From contig JAJQJQ010000019.1 of assembly GCA_028622995.1 (NCBI GenBank), forward strand, positions 186,001 to 250,000: a DNA stretch of 64,000 nt. The letters run 5' to 3'. Shown here piece by piece: positions 9,416-19,822 of the stretch. The DNA comes from Panagrolaimus kolymaensis (lineage: Eukaryota; Nematoda; Chromadorea; Rhabditida; Panagrolaimidae). Position numbers and translations under genes: made by a program. Position 1 is the stretch's first letter. Each line of letters opens with the position of its first letter. The notes below the pieces were generated by a model. It saw only the letters and a list, made by a program, of their open reading frames with translations. It did not search any database and was not told the DNA's origin.

Positions 9416-11710
9416 ATGGTTTCAAGAAGTAAGAAGATTGAAGAAGGACAAGAAAATAAAGATGAAGATGAACCAACAAAAGAAAATTTGATAGCTGACA
9501 GACCTTCAAGTTAGTTTTATTATAAAAACATATTTTTTTGCTTTTTATATCTTTCTAAAAAGCATTTTCGAAGTTTTTACTATATAAATTAATTTTAAGT
9601 GCTGCTTCAACCAAATCAATCTAATTCATCGAACGAATATAAAACAAATGACACAAGTCAAAGGTTAAAACTTTTTTTAATTTTAATAAATTTTCTTAAC
9701 TGTGAAATAATTTTAGTGAATCAAAAATGATAACTACGAAAAGTTCAATTGCAAATGAGCAAGAAAATATCAATCTTGATTTGGACATTTTTTCACTAGA
9801 TATTCGAGAAAATGCAAAATATTATAATAAAAATACAATACTCATAGCTGATATGGGTAAAAGAATAATAGATAATAAGTAAGTGCTTGGTTTTATTATG
9901 AAAATGCATATATTTTTTAGATCGACGAAAGAATATCTTATTATATGCAAAATTGGAATTGGTGGTTATTCTATTGTTTGGCTAATATTTGATATGAACA
10001 CAAAAGAATTCAAAGTTTTAAAAGTTTTTAAATATTGTTATGGTATTTCTCAATTAGAAATAGATGTAAGTTTTATTTTTAAAGCTTTTTAACCAATCAA
10101 ATATTTGCACCTTTCTTAATGCATTAAAAAATATTTATTTTTACAATAATTAACTTCTGAGAACTAGTAATAAATAATATTCTTTCATAATTTGAATTTT
10201 GTTGTAATTATTAACACTTTATTATAGACTCTTAGACAAACTATAAACCATCCACATATATTGCGCTTCTATGAATGTTTCGAGGTTAGTTCTGGTGATG
10301 GTCCTGCTCACGCTGCTATTTATGAACCTTTGGGGAAAGATCTGAATATTTTGATGAAAGATGCTTCAAAACACGGTGGTTTGTCAATTAGCTTCGTCAA
10401 AAAAGTTGCAAAGGATGTTCTAATGGCACTTGAAAAAATTCATGATCTTAAAATTATTCATAGTGATATCAAGCTCCACAACATTGCTCAGTGTGTATCT
10501 CAACTAAGTTTGCGCCGTCATTTCAAAAAAATTGTTAGACTTGTGAAATCAGGGAAAAAACTCTCATCGTTCCGAATGGTATGTAACAAATCAGAATTTG
10601 ATGTAAATAAAAATCTTAAACTGTTGGAAAAAGCACTTGAAGAAGTATCAAAGATTGAACTTAATGAAGAGACAGAATTGAGTTTTAAATTAATTGATTT
10701 TGGAAATGCTATGGCGAGTTTCTTATAAACTTTTTTCATTACTAAATTTTACATACTTTTTAGAAAGATGGAACTGAATCTTAAACGGGTACTTATGGGT
10801 TTCGTCCTCCGGAATACTTTTATCGCGCGCCACTGCATCCATCTCATGATATTTGGTCTTTTGGTGTTACAGTATGTTTGTTTTTACTTTTATAAAAAAA
10901 TATATTTGCCAACTTTTAGATAGTTGTGTTATTGACTAATAAAACGTTTCTTGAAGAAGGTAGAAAAAACGAAATCGCTACAATAAGAAGTATGTTTGGC
11001 AAGTTTCCTCGACGTAGTTTCAAATGTTTCAAAGATCCTCGTGGTTATAAATGGAAATTTTCAACGCGGTTTTATTCTGATAAAAAAGCAGAAAAGCAAA
11101 TTAAAAAAGTTTTGCAAAAGAAATTTAACAAACTACAAATGGATGAAGATGAGCGACACGATCTTATTGATTTCTTGTTTCAAATGCTTAACACGGATCC
11201 AAATGAAAGGAAATCTGCTGCTGAGTTACTTTCTCATCCATGGTTGAATGATATCATGGCACGTGGGAATGATGATCCATACGAACACAAGCTCAATTCT
11301 GAAAATGATAACCTTGATTCATCAAAAAAGTTTTCTGCTGCTTTTATTACTCAAGAACTACGAAAAGACGGTGATAAAGAAACAGATTCCGATGAAACTC
11401 ATAATACTGTAGATTCAGATTCAGATGAAACGGAAGAAGACTCCAACGAAACAATCAGCGGTATGCTTTATTTTTCTTTTTTATGATTACTAATTATCTC
11501 TTTTTTAGAGTTTGGGTCTGGAGAAAGTTATGTCGAAGGCGACGCGTCATATGCTCCACCAGTATGTTTTGATTTTTTTTGTCTTAACTTTTTCTAATTA
11601 ACTTTTTTTAGTTTGAAAGCTTTTCGAATAATGAACTTGATGAAATGATTAATTGGTCTGATACGTCGTCATCTGGAACTTTTAGCAACAATAATGAAGA
11701 ATTTGATTAA
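9416..11710 (+). pseudogene. SRPK-like Ser/Thr protein kinase, interrupted
   Basis: Exons 9416-9509, 9600-9663, 9717-9878, 9921-10065, 10228-10717, 10764-10871, 10920-11460, 11509-11561 and 11612-11710. The kinase lobes are recognisable: a glycine loop IGIGGYSIVW, the lysine in FKVLKVFK, the catalytic loop IIHSDIKLHN, and LIDFGNA in place of the usual DFG context. TYGFRPPEY, HDIWSFGV and a C-terminal PWL box follow. A ~65-residue insert between the catalytic loop and the DFG-like motif resembles the split kinase domain of SR-protein kinases. The frame is broken in the activation segment. The exon beginning at 10764 has TAA at 10782-10784 just before TGTYGFRPPEY, and the only nearby donor (10718) leaves the wrong phase. 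The remaining catalytic residues look intact, so the lesion may be recent. The acidic tail is Asp/Ser/Glu-rich. Confidence 0.72.
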
Positions 11711-11806
11711 TTAATGCTAAAATATGATTTTGTGTGAATTTTGTAAGTTATTTTCGTTCTCAAAAGTTATATTTACATATATTCACTCTTTTAACTTTTT
11801 ATATAG

Positions 11807-11896
11807 CGGCTGCTTGAAAGTTTTGGTGAAGATACAATGGATCAAATTGAACGTGAATCATCAATGAAGAAAACCTTTGATTATTTATATTATTAG
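11807..11896 (+). other. Possible orphan 3' exon of the kinase-like gene
   Basis: A nematode-type acceptor (TATATAG) precedes an open stretch of 29 codons (begins RLLESFGEDTMDQI) ending in TAG. A GTAAGT donor near 11743 lies after the stop at 11708-11710, so this exon can only be used if that stop is bypassed. It looks like an ancestral last exon cut off by a newer stop, or an alternative end. Confidence 0.35.
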
Positions 11897-12173
11897 TTAA
11901 GATTTTAAATGTTGTTTGATAATTGCTTTTTTTTCATTGTTGTAAAATGTAACATTTTAATAAATAAATAACAATAATTTTTTTTGATAACGTGAACACC
12001 AAAAACATGGAAGGTGAGACAAACAAAATTCAAGGATCCTATATTTTCTTTTTTATTCATAAAACGAAACCCAAAAAAACATCGATATATGTAAATTTTA
12101 AATATGTGTTTTTCACCTTTAGGGAAGAAATAAGGAACCATGAGAAATTTTTTTGAATTTTTATCTTGAAGGA
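11897..12173. other. Short spacer, no gene
   Basis: AT-rich sequence between the kinase-like gene and the next plus-strand gene; poly(A)-signal-like AATAAA near 11960. Confidence 0.4.
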
Positions 12174-13176
12174 ATGATTGAAGTGTTTATTATTTCATTT
12201 TACCATTTGGCATTTAACCTAACATATTTTTTTTACTTGTTTTTCTTCTTCCATCCAAATTTTTTTAAACCATTTTTTTGCTGTCTAATCTTCTCTCCTT
12301 TATGGAATGCTATGTTGTTTACTCATAAAAAATCTATTTTATCACAAATTTGTAAATGCGATAAGCAAAATCGCGGAAAACTTTTTAAAAATTGTATTGT
12401 TTTCCTTGAAATTTTAGTTTTTATACTTTCATTTATTTTTCTTTTGTCCCAACTTGTTTTTATGAATAATAATTCATTGAACAAAGAATTAAAAGTGCTT
12501 AGAAATAATCGAATTTATCCATTTTTTTCAACATGTAATATTTCTTTTGATGAACACGAAAAATTAAAATCTGATTATGAATCTTTGATTGCGGTAAGTA
12601 AAATTTTAGTTTTTTTAAAGTTTTTTTTCCGTTAAAGCACTGCCAATCTATTATACATATATTTGCTTCTTCTTTTTTTAGGAAATGGAGCAATTAAATA
12701 ATTTACTAACTCATCATTCCAATTTGACACTTGAATCCCATTTCGATATTATCAAAAATACAATTAATGAAAAAATAAATTCTTTGATTAAAATCTTTAA
12801 AACAAATAAATTAATTATTCTTAATTGTGCTGAAGAAGCAGCTGAAAAAGTTAAAGTTCAAAAACAAATTTGCATTCAAAAATATTTATCTTTATTTTAT
12901 GGCATTTTTTTATATTTAATCCATGAATTATTTTCTATTTTTATTTTATGGCAAAATAGAAAATCTTTCGATTTTTATCGAGGCAAGCAATATTTTATTA
13001 TAGAATTTGGATGCGATATATTATTTAGTCTTTTTATTAATTTTGTTGCTTTTGAATTTCCACAACTTATGGCATATGCAATTTTTAGTGATAAAATTGA
13101 TAAAGGATTTCTTATTCTTCATGATATTATTTGGCAATCAATTGGATGCTTTTATAAAGATAATATTTTTTTTTAA
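12174..13176 (+). CDS. Putative multi-pass membrane protein, unknown family
   Basis: Two exons, 12174-12593 and 12682-13176, join through GTAAGT/TTTTTTTAG to 304 residues. The first ATG in frame is at 12174. Hydrophobic segments occur at about residues 4-42 (very Phe-rich), ~80-103 and ~209-232, with a possible further one near 250-270. Between them is a Lys/Glu-rich region (residues ~115-205) that may form a coiled coil. Codon use is extremely AT-rich. I do not recognise a family. It may be a lineage-specific protein; the clean splice sites and long second exon support a real gene. Confidence 0.55.
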
Positions 13177-13559
13177 ATAAAAAAATGAAATAAAAAATTC
13201 GTAAAAAAAATTTCTTTCAAGTAACAAATAAACTACAGTACCTAATCCATTATTTCTAAAGCAAAGGTGTTCCACTTTTTTTGTGGTTAAACAAAACAAA
13301 AATCTTCGGTGAAAAAAGAAATGCATTTAAAATTATTCCAAATTTGTTAAATTCTAGTTTTTTGTTTTAAAAACATAACAACAACTATCTTTATTTATTC
13401 CTCTTTTTTTTTCAAAGTTTTTTTTTACAAGCCAACAACAACAGTATTTTTTTAAAAATTATTTACAGATTTTTAAAACTAAAAATATATATAATTATTA
13501 ATAATAAAAAAAAGTTTAACAAACAGGGATAATAATTAATTAATTTTACACCGTATAAT
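13177..13559. other. AT-rich spacer
   Basis: 3' flank of the membrane-protein gene, with many A and T runs; no further feature is seen. Confidence 0.4.
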
Positions 13560-14930
13560 AATAATACAAGAACATTGGGGCCTTACCTGCGGTAAGTCCC
13601 TCAAACTAAACAACAAATCACACAATCTTCGAAACCGTGACATTTTTACAATCACAACGTGGACATTGGGTTCTTTTAGGTAGTTTTTTGAGTACCTAAG
13701 AGAGTGCAACTGTTTTTAGGAATTAAAATTAAAAAATAAAGAGAGGAGTATGTACATTGTTTTTCAAATAAAAAATGTAGTGCTTAAATGCCCATGTGTG
13801 TCTACAACAATACAATTAAATCAAACAACACGTTCCTCGCGTTTACATTCCATTTTCATGTTAAATTTTGGAGCCCTGCCCAACGGCAGACCTCCTAAAT
13901 TTACAAAACAAATCATCTCCAATAATTAATGGGTTTTCCGGTCCATTCATTTCCATATCTCTCATATATTCGGCTACATCTTAACCCCTTCGAGCCCCAA
14001 AACCCAATTCAACCCAAAAACCACCAAATAACAACGCAAACACCATCAAATATTAACTCAAAGACAACAAAAAACCATTAAATATCCACCAAACTATCCA
14101 CCCAAACATCATCAAGCATCCAGATAAAATATATTTCATTACAATAACAATCTACAACAGGGCCCTTTGGTTAAACATTCCATTTTCATGTTAAATTTTG
14201 GGGCCCTGCCTTCGGCAGACCCTCAAAATTTACGATATAAATCGTCTCCAATTATCAACGGTTTCTTCGGGCCACGCATTCCATATGTCTCATATTCGGA
14301 TACATCTTGACATCTTCGTGGTCCATTCCATAAGCAAAATTATACTTGAGCTCTTCGGGATCCAAAACCCAATTCAACCCAAAAACCACCAAAACTCAAT
14401 CCAAAAAGAACTAAATATCCACCCAAAAATAACTAAACATTCACCCAAAAACCATCAAACATCTCACAAAAAACAACTAAATGTCCACCCGAAAGCCATT
14501 TTACATCTCACCAAAAGTAACTAAACTTTCATCAAAAACAATTAAATATTTAGCCACACACTATCAAACATCTCACCAAAAATAATTAACTATCCACCCA
14601 ATAGCCACCAAATATCCACCCAAAAACAACTATGCAGACAGTCAGAGAAAAACACTTTTGACTTCCAAAAAAAAAACACAAAGGGAAACTTTCGTGTCAA
14701 GAAAATTTTCCAAAAATGCAAATTTAAATTGGTCAAAACATGGACATATTTGACTCTCCGAAGCGTGAAACAAACATATTCGGAATCAGCGCAAAAAACT
14801 GATCTAGGCTATCGGGACAAAACAAAAAAAAAGCAGAAACGACATACAGACAGACAAACAAACAAACAAACAAACAGAAACGACATTCCAATTTACAAAG
14901 GAGGAAAATTTAAATATTTAACATCGTGAT
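13560..14930. repeat. Unclassified dispersed-repeat block with degenerate direct repeats
   Basis: Composition changes sharply to a C- and A-rich strand. Two degenerate direct copies begin at ~13843 and ~14176 with CATTCCATTTTCATG, followed by a small hairpin (CTGCC..GGCAG) and CCCAATTCAACCCAAAAACC. A third, more diverged copy of the hairpin segment occurs near 13577. Between and after them are irregular ACCAAA/ATCCACC minisatellite-like units (13990-14640). Toward the right end come GATCTAGGCTATCGGGACA and a (ACAA)n run at ~14850-14876. It is probably a decayed mobile element; I see no protein, LTR pair or target duplication that would class it. Confidence 0.55.
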
Positions 14931-14983
14931 TTTTTTTGGGATTTTAAATAATTATTTAATTATTTATTTTGAAGTTGGCTTTA

Positions 14984-16615
14984 TTAAAAAAACCTGGGCA
15001 TTCCATCCATTGGCATGCCTGGAAATAAACCAAATGGAATGGCTGCTGATTCCATAGGAAATCCTCCACCACTTTGTCCACCTTCGCCTTCCATCATTGT
15101 TGGAATGGGTTCAATTGAAATAATCATTGAATCTTTTGGCGATGACATTTGCATATTTTTATGCATATTTGATTCATCTTCTTTTTGTTGCATGGGTTCT
15201 TCTTCTCGTTGTTGTTGATCATGTTCAGATTCGGGTTCCATTGGTAAATCATGTTGGGGCTCTTCATGCATTTGATGATGAGAATGTTCAGGTTCCATGG
15301 GTTGATCATGTTGAGCATGTTCTTCTTCAGGCATTTGTTGTGGATGCTCTGGTTCTTCCATGGCTTCAGGTTGATCATGTTGTCGTTGTCGCTCTTCACC
15401 GTGACCAGAACCAGCTTCCATGGAATGTTCAGAATGTTGAGGCTCTCCTTCTCCACCTTCATGCATTTGCATTTGATGGGGATGTTGTTGTTGTTCTGAT
15501 TCCATCATACCTTCAGGTTGATCATGTTGAGGTTCTTCTTCAGGAATAGATTCCATAATCATATGATGCATTGAAGGTTGTTGTTGTTCAAATTGTGGCA
15601 TACCCATAGCTAATTCTTTAGGCATTTTTTCCATTGGCATAAAAATAGGAATTCCTGCTGCTGCAGCAGCTTGTTGTTGAGGATGATTTTGGAAAAATCT
15701 TTCATCTCGTTGTTGAGCTTTATGTTCCATATATGACATTTCCATATCAATTTTAGCATTTTCTCGATCGATTAATTGATCTTGCTTTTCCGTTAAATCA
15801 ATTTGCTTTAAAAGTAATTGAAGTTGGGCTTGAGCATAAAGGGTTTTAGCATCTTCATCAGGGTTGTTGGTAGGGGTATTAGCTGCTTCTTCAAATTCTG
15901 GTTTATTATTTCCAAATAATATTTTTGGATCATATAAATAATTACATTCTGCAGGAGCGGTTTTAGCCATAGCTTCAACTAAATTAAGCTTTTCAAGATC
16001 TTTTCGTTGAATGTCAAGAACTTGTTGAAGAAGATTTTGGAATTCGTTTCCCATATTTTTTCCACATTCTTTACCCACAATTTCCACGTTGCAACGAGCC
16101 ATGCATTTAAAGTTAGAACAATCCGAAATTACTTGGTTAATTTCAGGATGAGTTTCTTCCATTTTTTTAGGTGGAGGAGAAACATCAGTTTCATCAATAA
16201 CAACATTGTTGCTACTTTGACATTCTTTGGCGCAAGTTTCATCAATGTTATGATCAATATATTTTAAACATTGTTTAATAACAGCAATTTTTTCCATTCC
16301 ATCTGATGATTGACAAACATAATTTAATGATTCCAATTCAAATGGATTTGATACAGCTTCACCACAATTTTTTACGCATGTTTTAGCTGTTTGTAAAACC
16401 TCACAAATTTCATCAAGTTTATTAAAATATTTAGAAAAATCAGGATTTTTTAATATTGATAATTCTTGACCATATTGTAATACACCATTTATGCATTCCT
16501 TTAAACAATCGGATGGTTCACCATTTTGGGGAGATGACCTTTGAGTTGTTGGAAGTGCAAAAGTTGTTGTTGAAATAACAAAAATGGATAATACAAATGA
16601 ATTAATAACCTTCAT
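14984..16615 (-). CDS. CPG4-like secreted protein with Gln/Glu/His/Met-rich tail
   Basis: A single uninterrupted frame of 543 residues. Residues 1-20 form a signal peptide. Two cysteine blocks follow, one at ~37-135 (CLKECI..., FDEIC-like spacing, CVKNC, CAKEC) and one at ~165-230 (CSNFKCMARCN...KECGK...ECNYLYDP). Their spacing resembles the chondroitin proteoglycan 4 (CPG4) domain of nematode eggshell and secreted proteins. From ~255 to ~320 the sequence is amphipathic and Gln/Glu-rich. Residues ~340-500 are low complexity, built on imperfect EEEPQHDQPE and EPEHSHHQM units with many His and Met. The C-terminus is GMPMDGMPRFF. It is a paralogue of the gene at 22097-23110, which lacks the long tail. 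The family call rests on cysteine spacing only. Confidence 0.75.
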   Translation of the reverse strand: MKVINSFVLSIFVISTTTFALPTTQRSSPQNGEPSDCLKECINGVLQYGQELSILKNPDFSKYFNKLDEICEVLQTAKTCVKNCGEAVSNPFELESLNYVCQSSDGMEKIAVIKQCLKYIDHNIDETCAKECQSSNNVVIDETDVSPPPKKMEETHPEINQVISDCSNFKCMARCNVEIVGKECGKNMGNEFQNLLQQVLDIQRKDLEKLNLVEAMAKTAPAECNYLYDPKILFGNNKPEFEEAANTPTNNPDEDAKTLYAQAQLQLLLKQIDLTEKQDQLIDRENAKIDMEMSYMEHKAQQRDERFFQNHPQQQAAAAAGIPIFMPMEKMPKELAMGMPQFEQQQPSMHHMIMESIPEEEPQHDQPEGMMESEQQQHPHQMQMHEGGEGEPQHSEHSMEAGSGHGEERQRQHDQPEAMEEPEHPQQMPEEEHAQHDQPMEPEHSHHQMHEEPQHDLPMEPESEHDQQQREEEPMQQKEDESNMHKNMQMSSPKDSMIISIEPIPTMMEGEGGQSGGGFPMESAAIPFGLFPGMPMDGMPRFF

Positions 16616-16659
16616 GATTAATTTTTTTGATGAATTTTAAAAAAAAATTTGGAAGGAAT

Positions 16660-19520
16660 CAACAATGCAAAAACTGCGGCTGTTGGCTGCGGCTGCTGTT
16701 GAACTCAAAGAAAAACTGTATGAAAAAATCTTTTGATTTTTATACCATTTTTCTTCTTCTCTCTCTCTCTCTCGAGAAGGGAAGGCAAAGAAGAAAAAAA
16801 AGGGGTGGAGAAGGAATAATAAAATTATACAGGTTATAATATGTGGTTGGTTGGTTGGATGGAAGACATTGACGTCAATTTCGTCGACACCTTTTTTTAC
16901 ATCAGATCCCCGCATTTTCTCGTAGCCTGCTTGCTTTTTTTCGTAAGTGTTTTTGTCGTCGCTTGCTTTATTTTTTCTTTCATAAAAACAAGTATCTTAA
17001 TGAAACTGTTTTTTTAGTGATGAAAAAAAAATTAAGAAATGATTTAACCCCCATCAAATTTTCAACAAAAAAAAGAGTTAGAAAAGTTAATTTGATTCCA
17101 CCCTTCAAATTTTCTTTCCATCACCGGAAAGAAAAAAATAAAAAAAGGATTGAAAGTCACGGGAAAAACTTGAAAAATAAAAATATTTGATGGTAAATTA
17201 AAAAAGGTCAAAAAAGAACATTATTTCCTTACATAAAACTTTTTTTTTGGAAGAGCCCTTATGGTTAGTTAGTAAATGGTTTGACTTTAAAAGAAAAGAA
17301 AAAAACCTGAAAAATTTTTTTTTGGGTTTTTTCTTACAAAAATAAAAAATGAAACCCATCAAAGTTAAATTTTTATAATTTTTTTTGACATTCAAGACAG
17401 ATAATTTTTGTTAAATAGATCGAGACCAAAAAAAATATAATAATGAATGATGATGATAATAAAAAAAATATATGTAGTAATAATAGCCTCCACCGCCACC
17501 ACCACCAACTACGTACATAAAATATTTTTTTTAGTTCGATAGATAGATTTTCGAAAGTTGGGGTTTAATAAAGTAATTATTCGCGCAGACGAGACGATGT
17601 GACAAGTTTTTTTTATTTCAATAATAAAGTGCAAAAAAAATTGAAGATGAATTTAATAATTTGTAAAAAAAATAAAAGTTAGAAATTATGAAAATGTGTG
17701 ATTTCAAGTTTTATTTAATTATAATTATTTTTAAAATTGCAACAGTTTATGCTAAAGCAAAAAATTTGCTATAAATCAGTGATTTAATTTTCTTTAAACT
17801 GACATAAAAAAGCTAGATTCAGAAACTTTTTTTTATTTCACCGCAAAAAAAAATTTGTTTTTTTTATTTTGGTGTCACTCACCATTTTTTTAAAACTGAT
17901 TGATAGATAGTTTTTCATTTATGCACTTTGAATAAATTCTAATATTTTTATATTTATTTTATGTTGACTATTGTCTCTTGGTTTTTGATTATTTTTAACT
18001 GTGTTAGTAGTAATATTGCTGGACAACTGGCAATTGAAGATGAACGAATCCAGCAATTTTTGGATTTAAAAATATCAGAATTTTCGTGTTATTTTTTTGC
18101 GAAGACTTCTTTTTTGTGTTATTGAAAAATTTGTCTTTAAAAACAAATTCATAATTGCAATTAACTGTGGATTCATAGGGATTGACTGGAAAGTAAAATT
18201 TTTTTAAACTGTATTCTTTTGTTGTGTTTGCCTAAATTTAAAAGTTTCAAACTGAAAAGAAAGAACATCATCATGCAGAATTGTGCTTTGAACTTCGTCG
18301 TTTTAAACTATCATGACCAAAGACTTGGAAGCTAAAATGCATTTTCAAAATTCTTTCTGAAGCATGTTTTCCCACAGTACAGAATTTTTTTTTTTCTAAT
18401 TTGCCACTTTAGGCATTTACAACAACGTCATCATCGCTAATTTTCAATCACTTGATTTTTGTGTAATTAAAAAACAGCAAAGTAGTTAATTAGATTTAAA
18501 AAAAAATAAAATTAAAAAAATAATCAAAGAACACATTTTGTAAAAAATAAAAAACTTTAACTTTATTTTATTATAACTCAAATTGCAGCAATAAATTAGA
18601 TGATGCATACATGTGACTCATGTGTCTTGCTTTGCTTCCTGGCCTGCAAAAATAAAAATATTTATTTTACTACTTTCATTTTTTTAATGGGTATTAAAAA
18701 TAATTTACAGACGAATAATCACGAGTTCACGAGTAAAAAAAATATATTAAAAAATCAAACGACTACTATTTTTGGTGTCGAACTCTTTCAACAACAAAAA
18801 AAAAAAAGAAAGAAAATACAAACTTAAAGATGCACACGCGTATGTAATTTGTGGTTGATGCAGATCAAATTAAACTTTGATCAAAAATGAAGTGAAATAA
18901 ATTTTTTTTTTAAAGTCATAAAAAAGGGTAGAAAAAAAAAATAGAGGGATCAAATTTTGACGGAAAAAAATAATTAGGAAATTTTGTTAAACTGAATTCG
19001 TAAAAAAGTAATTCATATTTTTTATTTTTATAACTGAGTTTTCACACAAAATTATCGAGAAAAAAACTGTACTTCACTAAGGATAGTTTCATCTGGAAAC
19101 GTTTACAGAGATTGCAGCTTAATTGTTAATTCGAGAAAAAAAATATTGCATCTAAACTTTAAAGAAATAAAGAAAAAAGCTTATCCATAATTTCATTAAT
19201 ATATTTTTTAAGTAATTCAAGAAATTCAAAACTGAGAAAGTTTGGTTCATCCGTGAAAAAGAAAATCATAGTTTTTAAACTGAATAATGTTATCTTTTTA
19301 GATTTGTATTATTAAATGAAAAAAACTGATTTTTATGAAACAAAGAAGTAAAAAATAAAAGATATTACTTTAAAGAGAGAAGCTTGTTCGGAAGCAAAAA
19401 AAGTTTGCATACTTCCTAATCCATGTTTGTGGATGGGTGTAAAAAAATCTGATAAAAGCATAGAACAGTTTTTGTAACAATTTTTACTTTTTATCTCAAA
19501 AATTTTGTTAAACTGAATCT
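16660..19520 (-). repeat. Sparse CAGTTT/AAACTG motif array, domain 1
   Basis: Roughly 15-18 plus-strand AACTG-containing motifs (CAGTTT on the minus strand) in 2.9 kb, with few or none in the opposite orientation. It is less dense than the arrays to the right but has the same polarity as the 29.6-42.0 kb domain. Counts were made by eye. Confidence 0.55.
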
Positions 19521-19784
19521 CATAATGAAAATGGGTTTGGTAAAACACCAATTGTTGATATATTAAAGAAAGCATCCATTTAATCGATGAGATCAAAAAG
19601 AGCTTTGAAACATTTTTTTACAATCATTTTTGAATGTTTTACGATTTTTTGGATCTCGCAAGGAATGATTGGCATACTTTCAGCTTAATTTATGTTGAAA
19701 AATGGATGAAAAAGAAGTCAATCGATCTAATTCCGTTTATTTTTGTCTCTGTCATTTTGCTTCATTTTGTTAACCATTGTTGCA

Positions 19785-19822
19785 TTTTTAGATTGATTGA
19801 TTCTGTATCAAAATTATCATCA
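19785..19822 (+). promoter_or_regulatory. DBR1 copy 2 leader with acceptor site
   Basis: TTTTTAG at 19785-19791 is conserved with copy 1 and probably marks the trans-splice (or 5' UTR intron) acceptor. It leaves a 31-nt leader that contains the uninterrupted ATCAAAAT (19807-19814) corresponding to the MITE target site of copy 1. Confidence 0.55.

Larger units (their letters stand above)
16616..19822. other. AT-rich intergenic region with one-strand AAACTG motif
   Basis: About 3.2 kb with no convincing ORF. The right end (from ~19630) is the duplicated 5' flank of DBR1 copy 2. A CT microsatellite lies near 16760, a (CCACCG/CCACCA) patch near 17490. AAACTG-type motifs occur on the plus strand (e.g. 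17817, 17894, 18209, 18250, 18992, 19069, 19231, 19279, 19324, 19511). Confidence 0.55.

Noticed and set aside
15124..15549. Open frames opposite or shifted to the CPG4-like gene
   Set aside because: Shadows of the repetitive Gln/His/Met tail; no independent support.
19634..19822. N-terminal extension of DBR1 copy 2 with a hydrophobic segment
   Set aside because: It lies upstream of a conserved acceptor site and is disrupted by the MITE in copy 1, so it is more likely outron or untranslated sequence.
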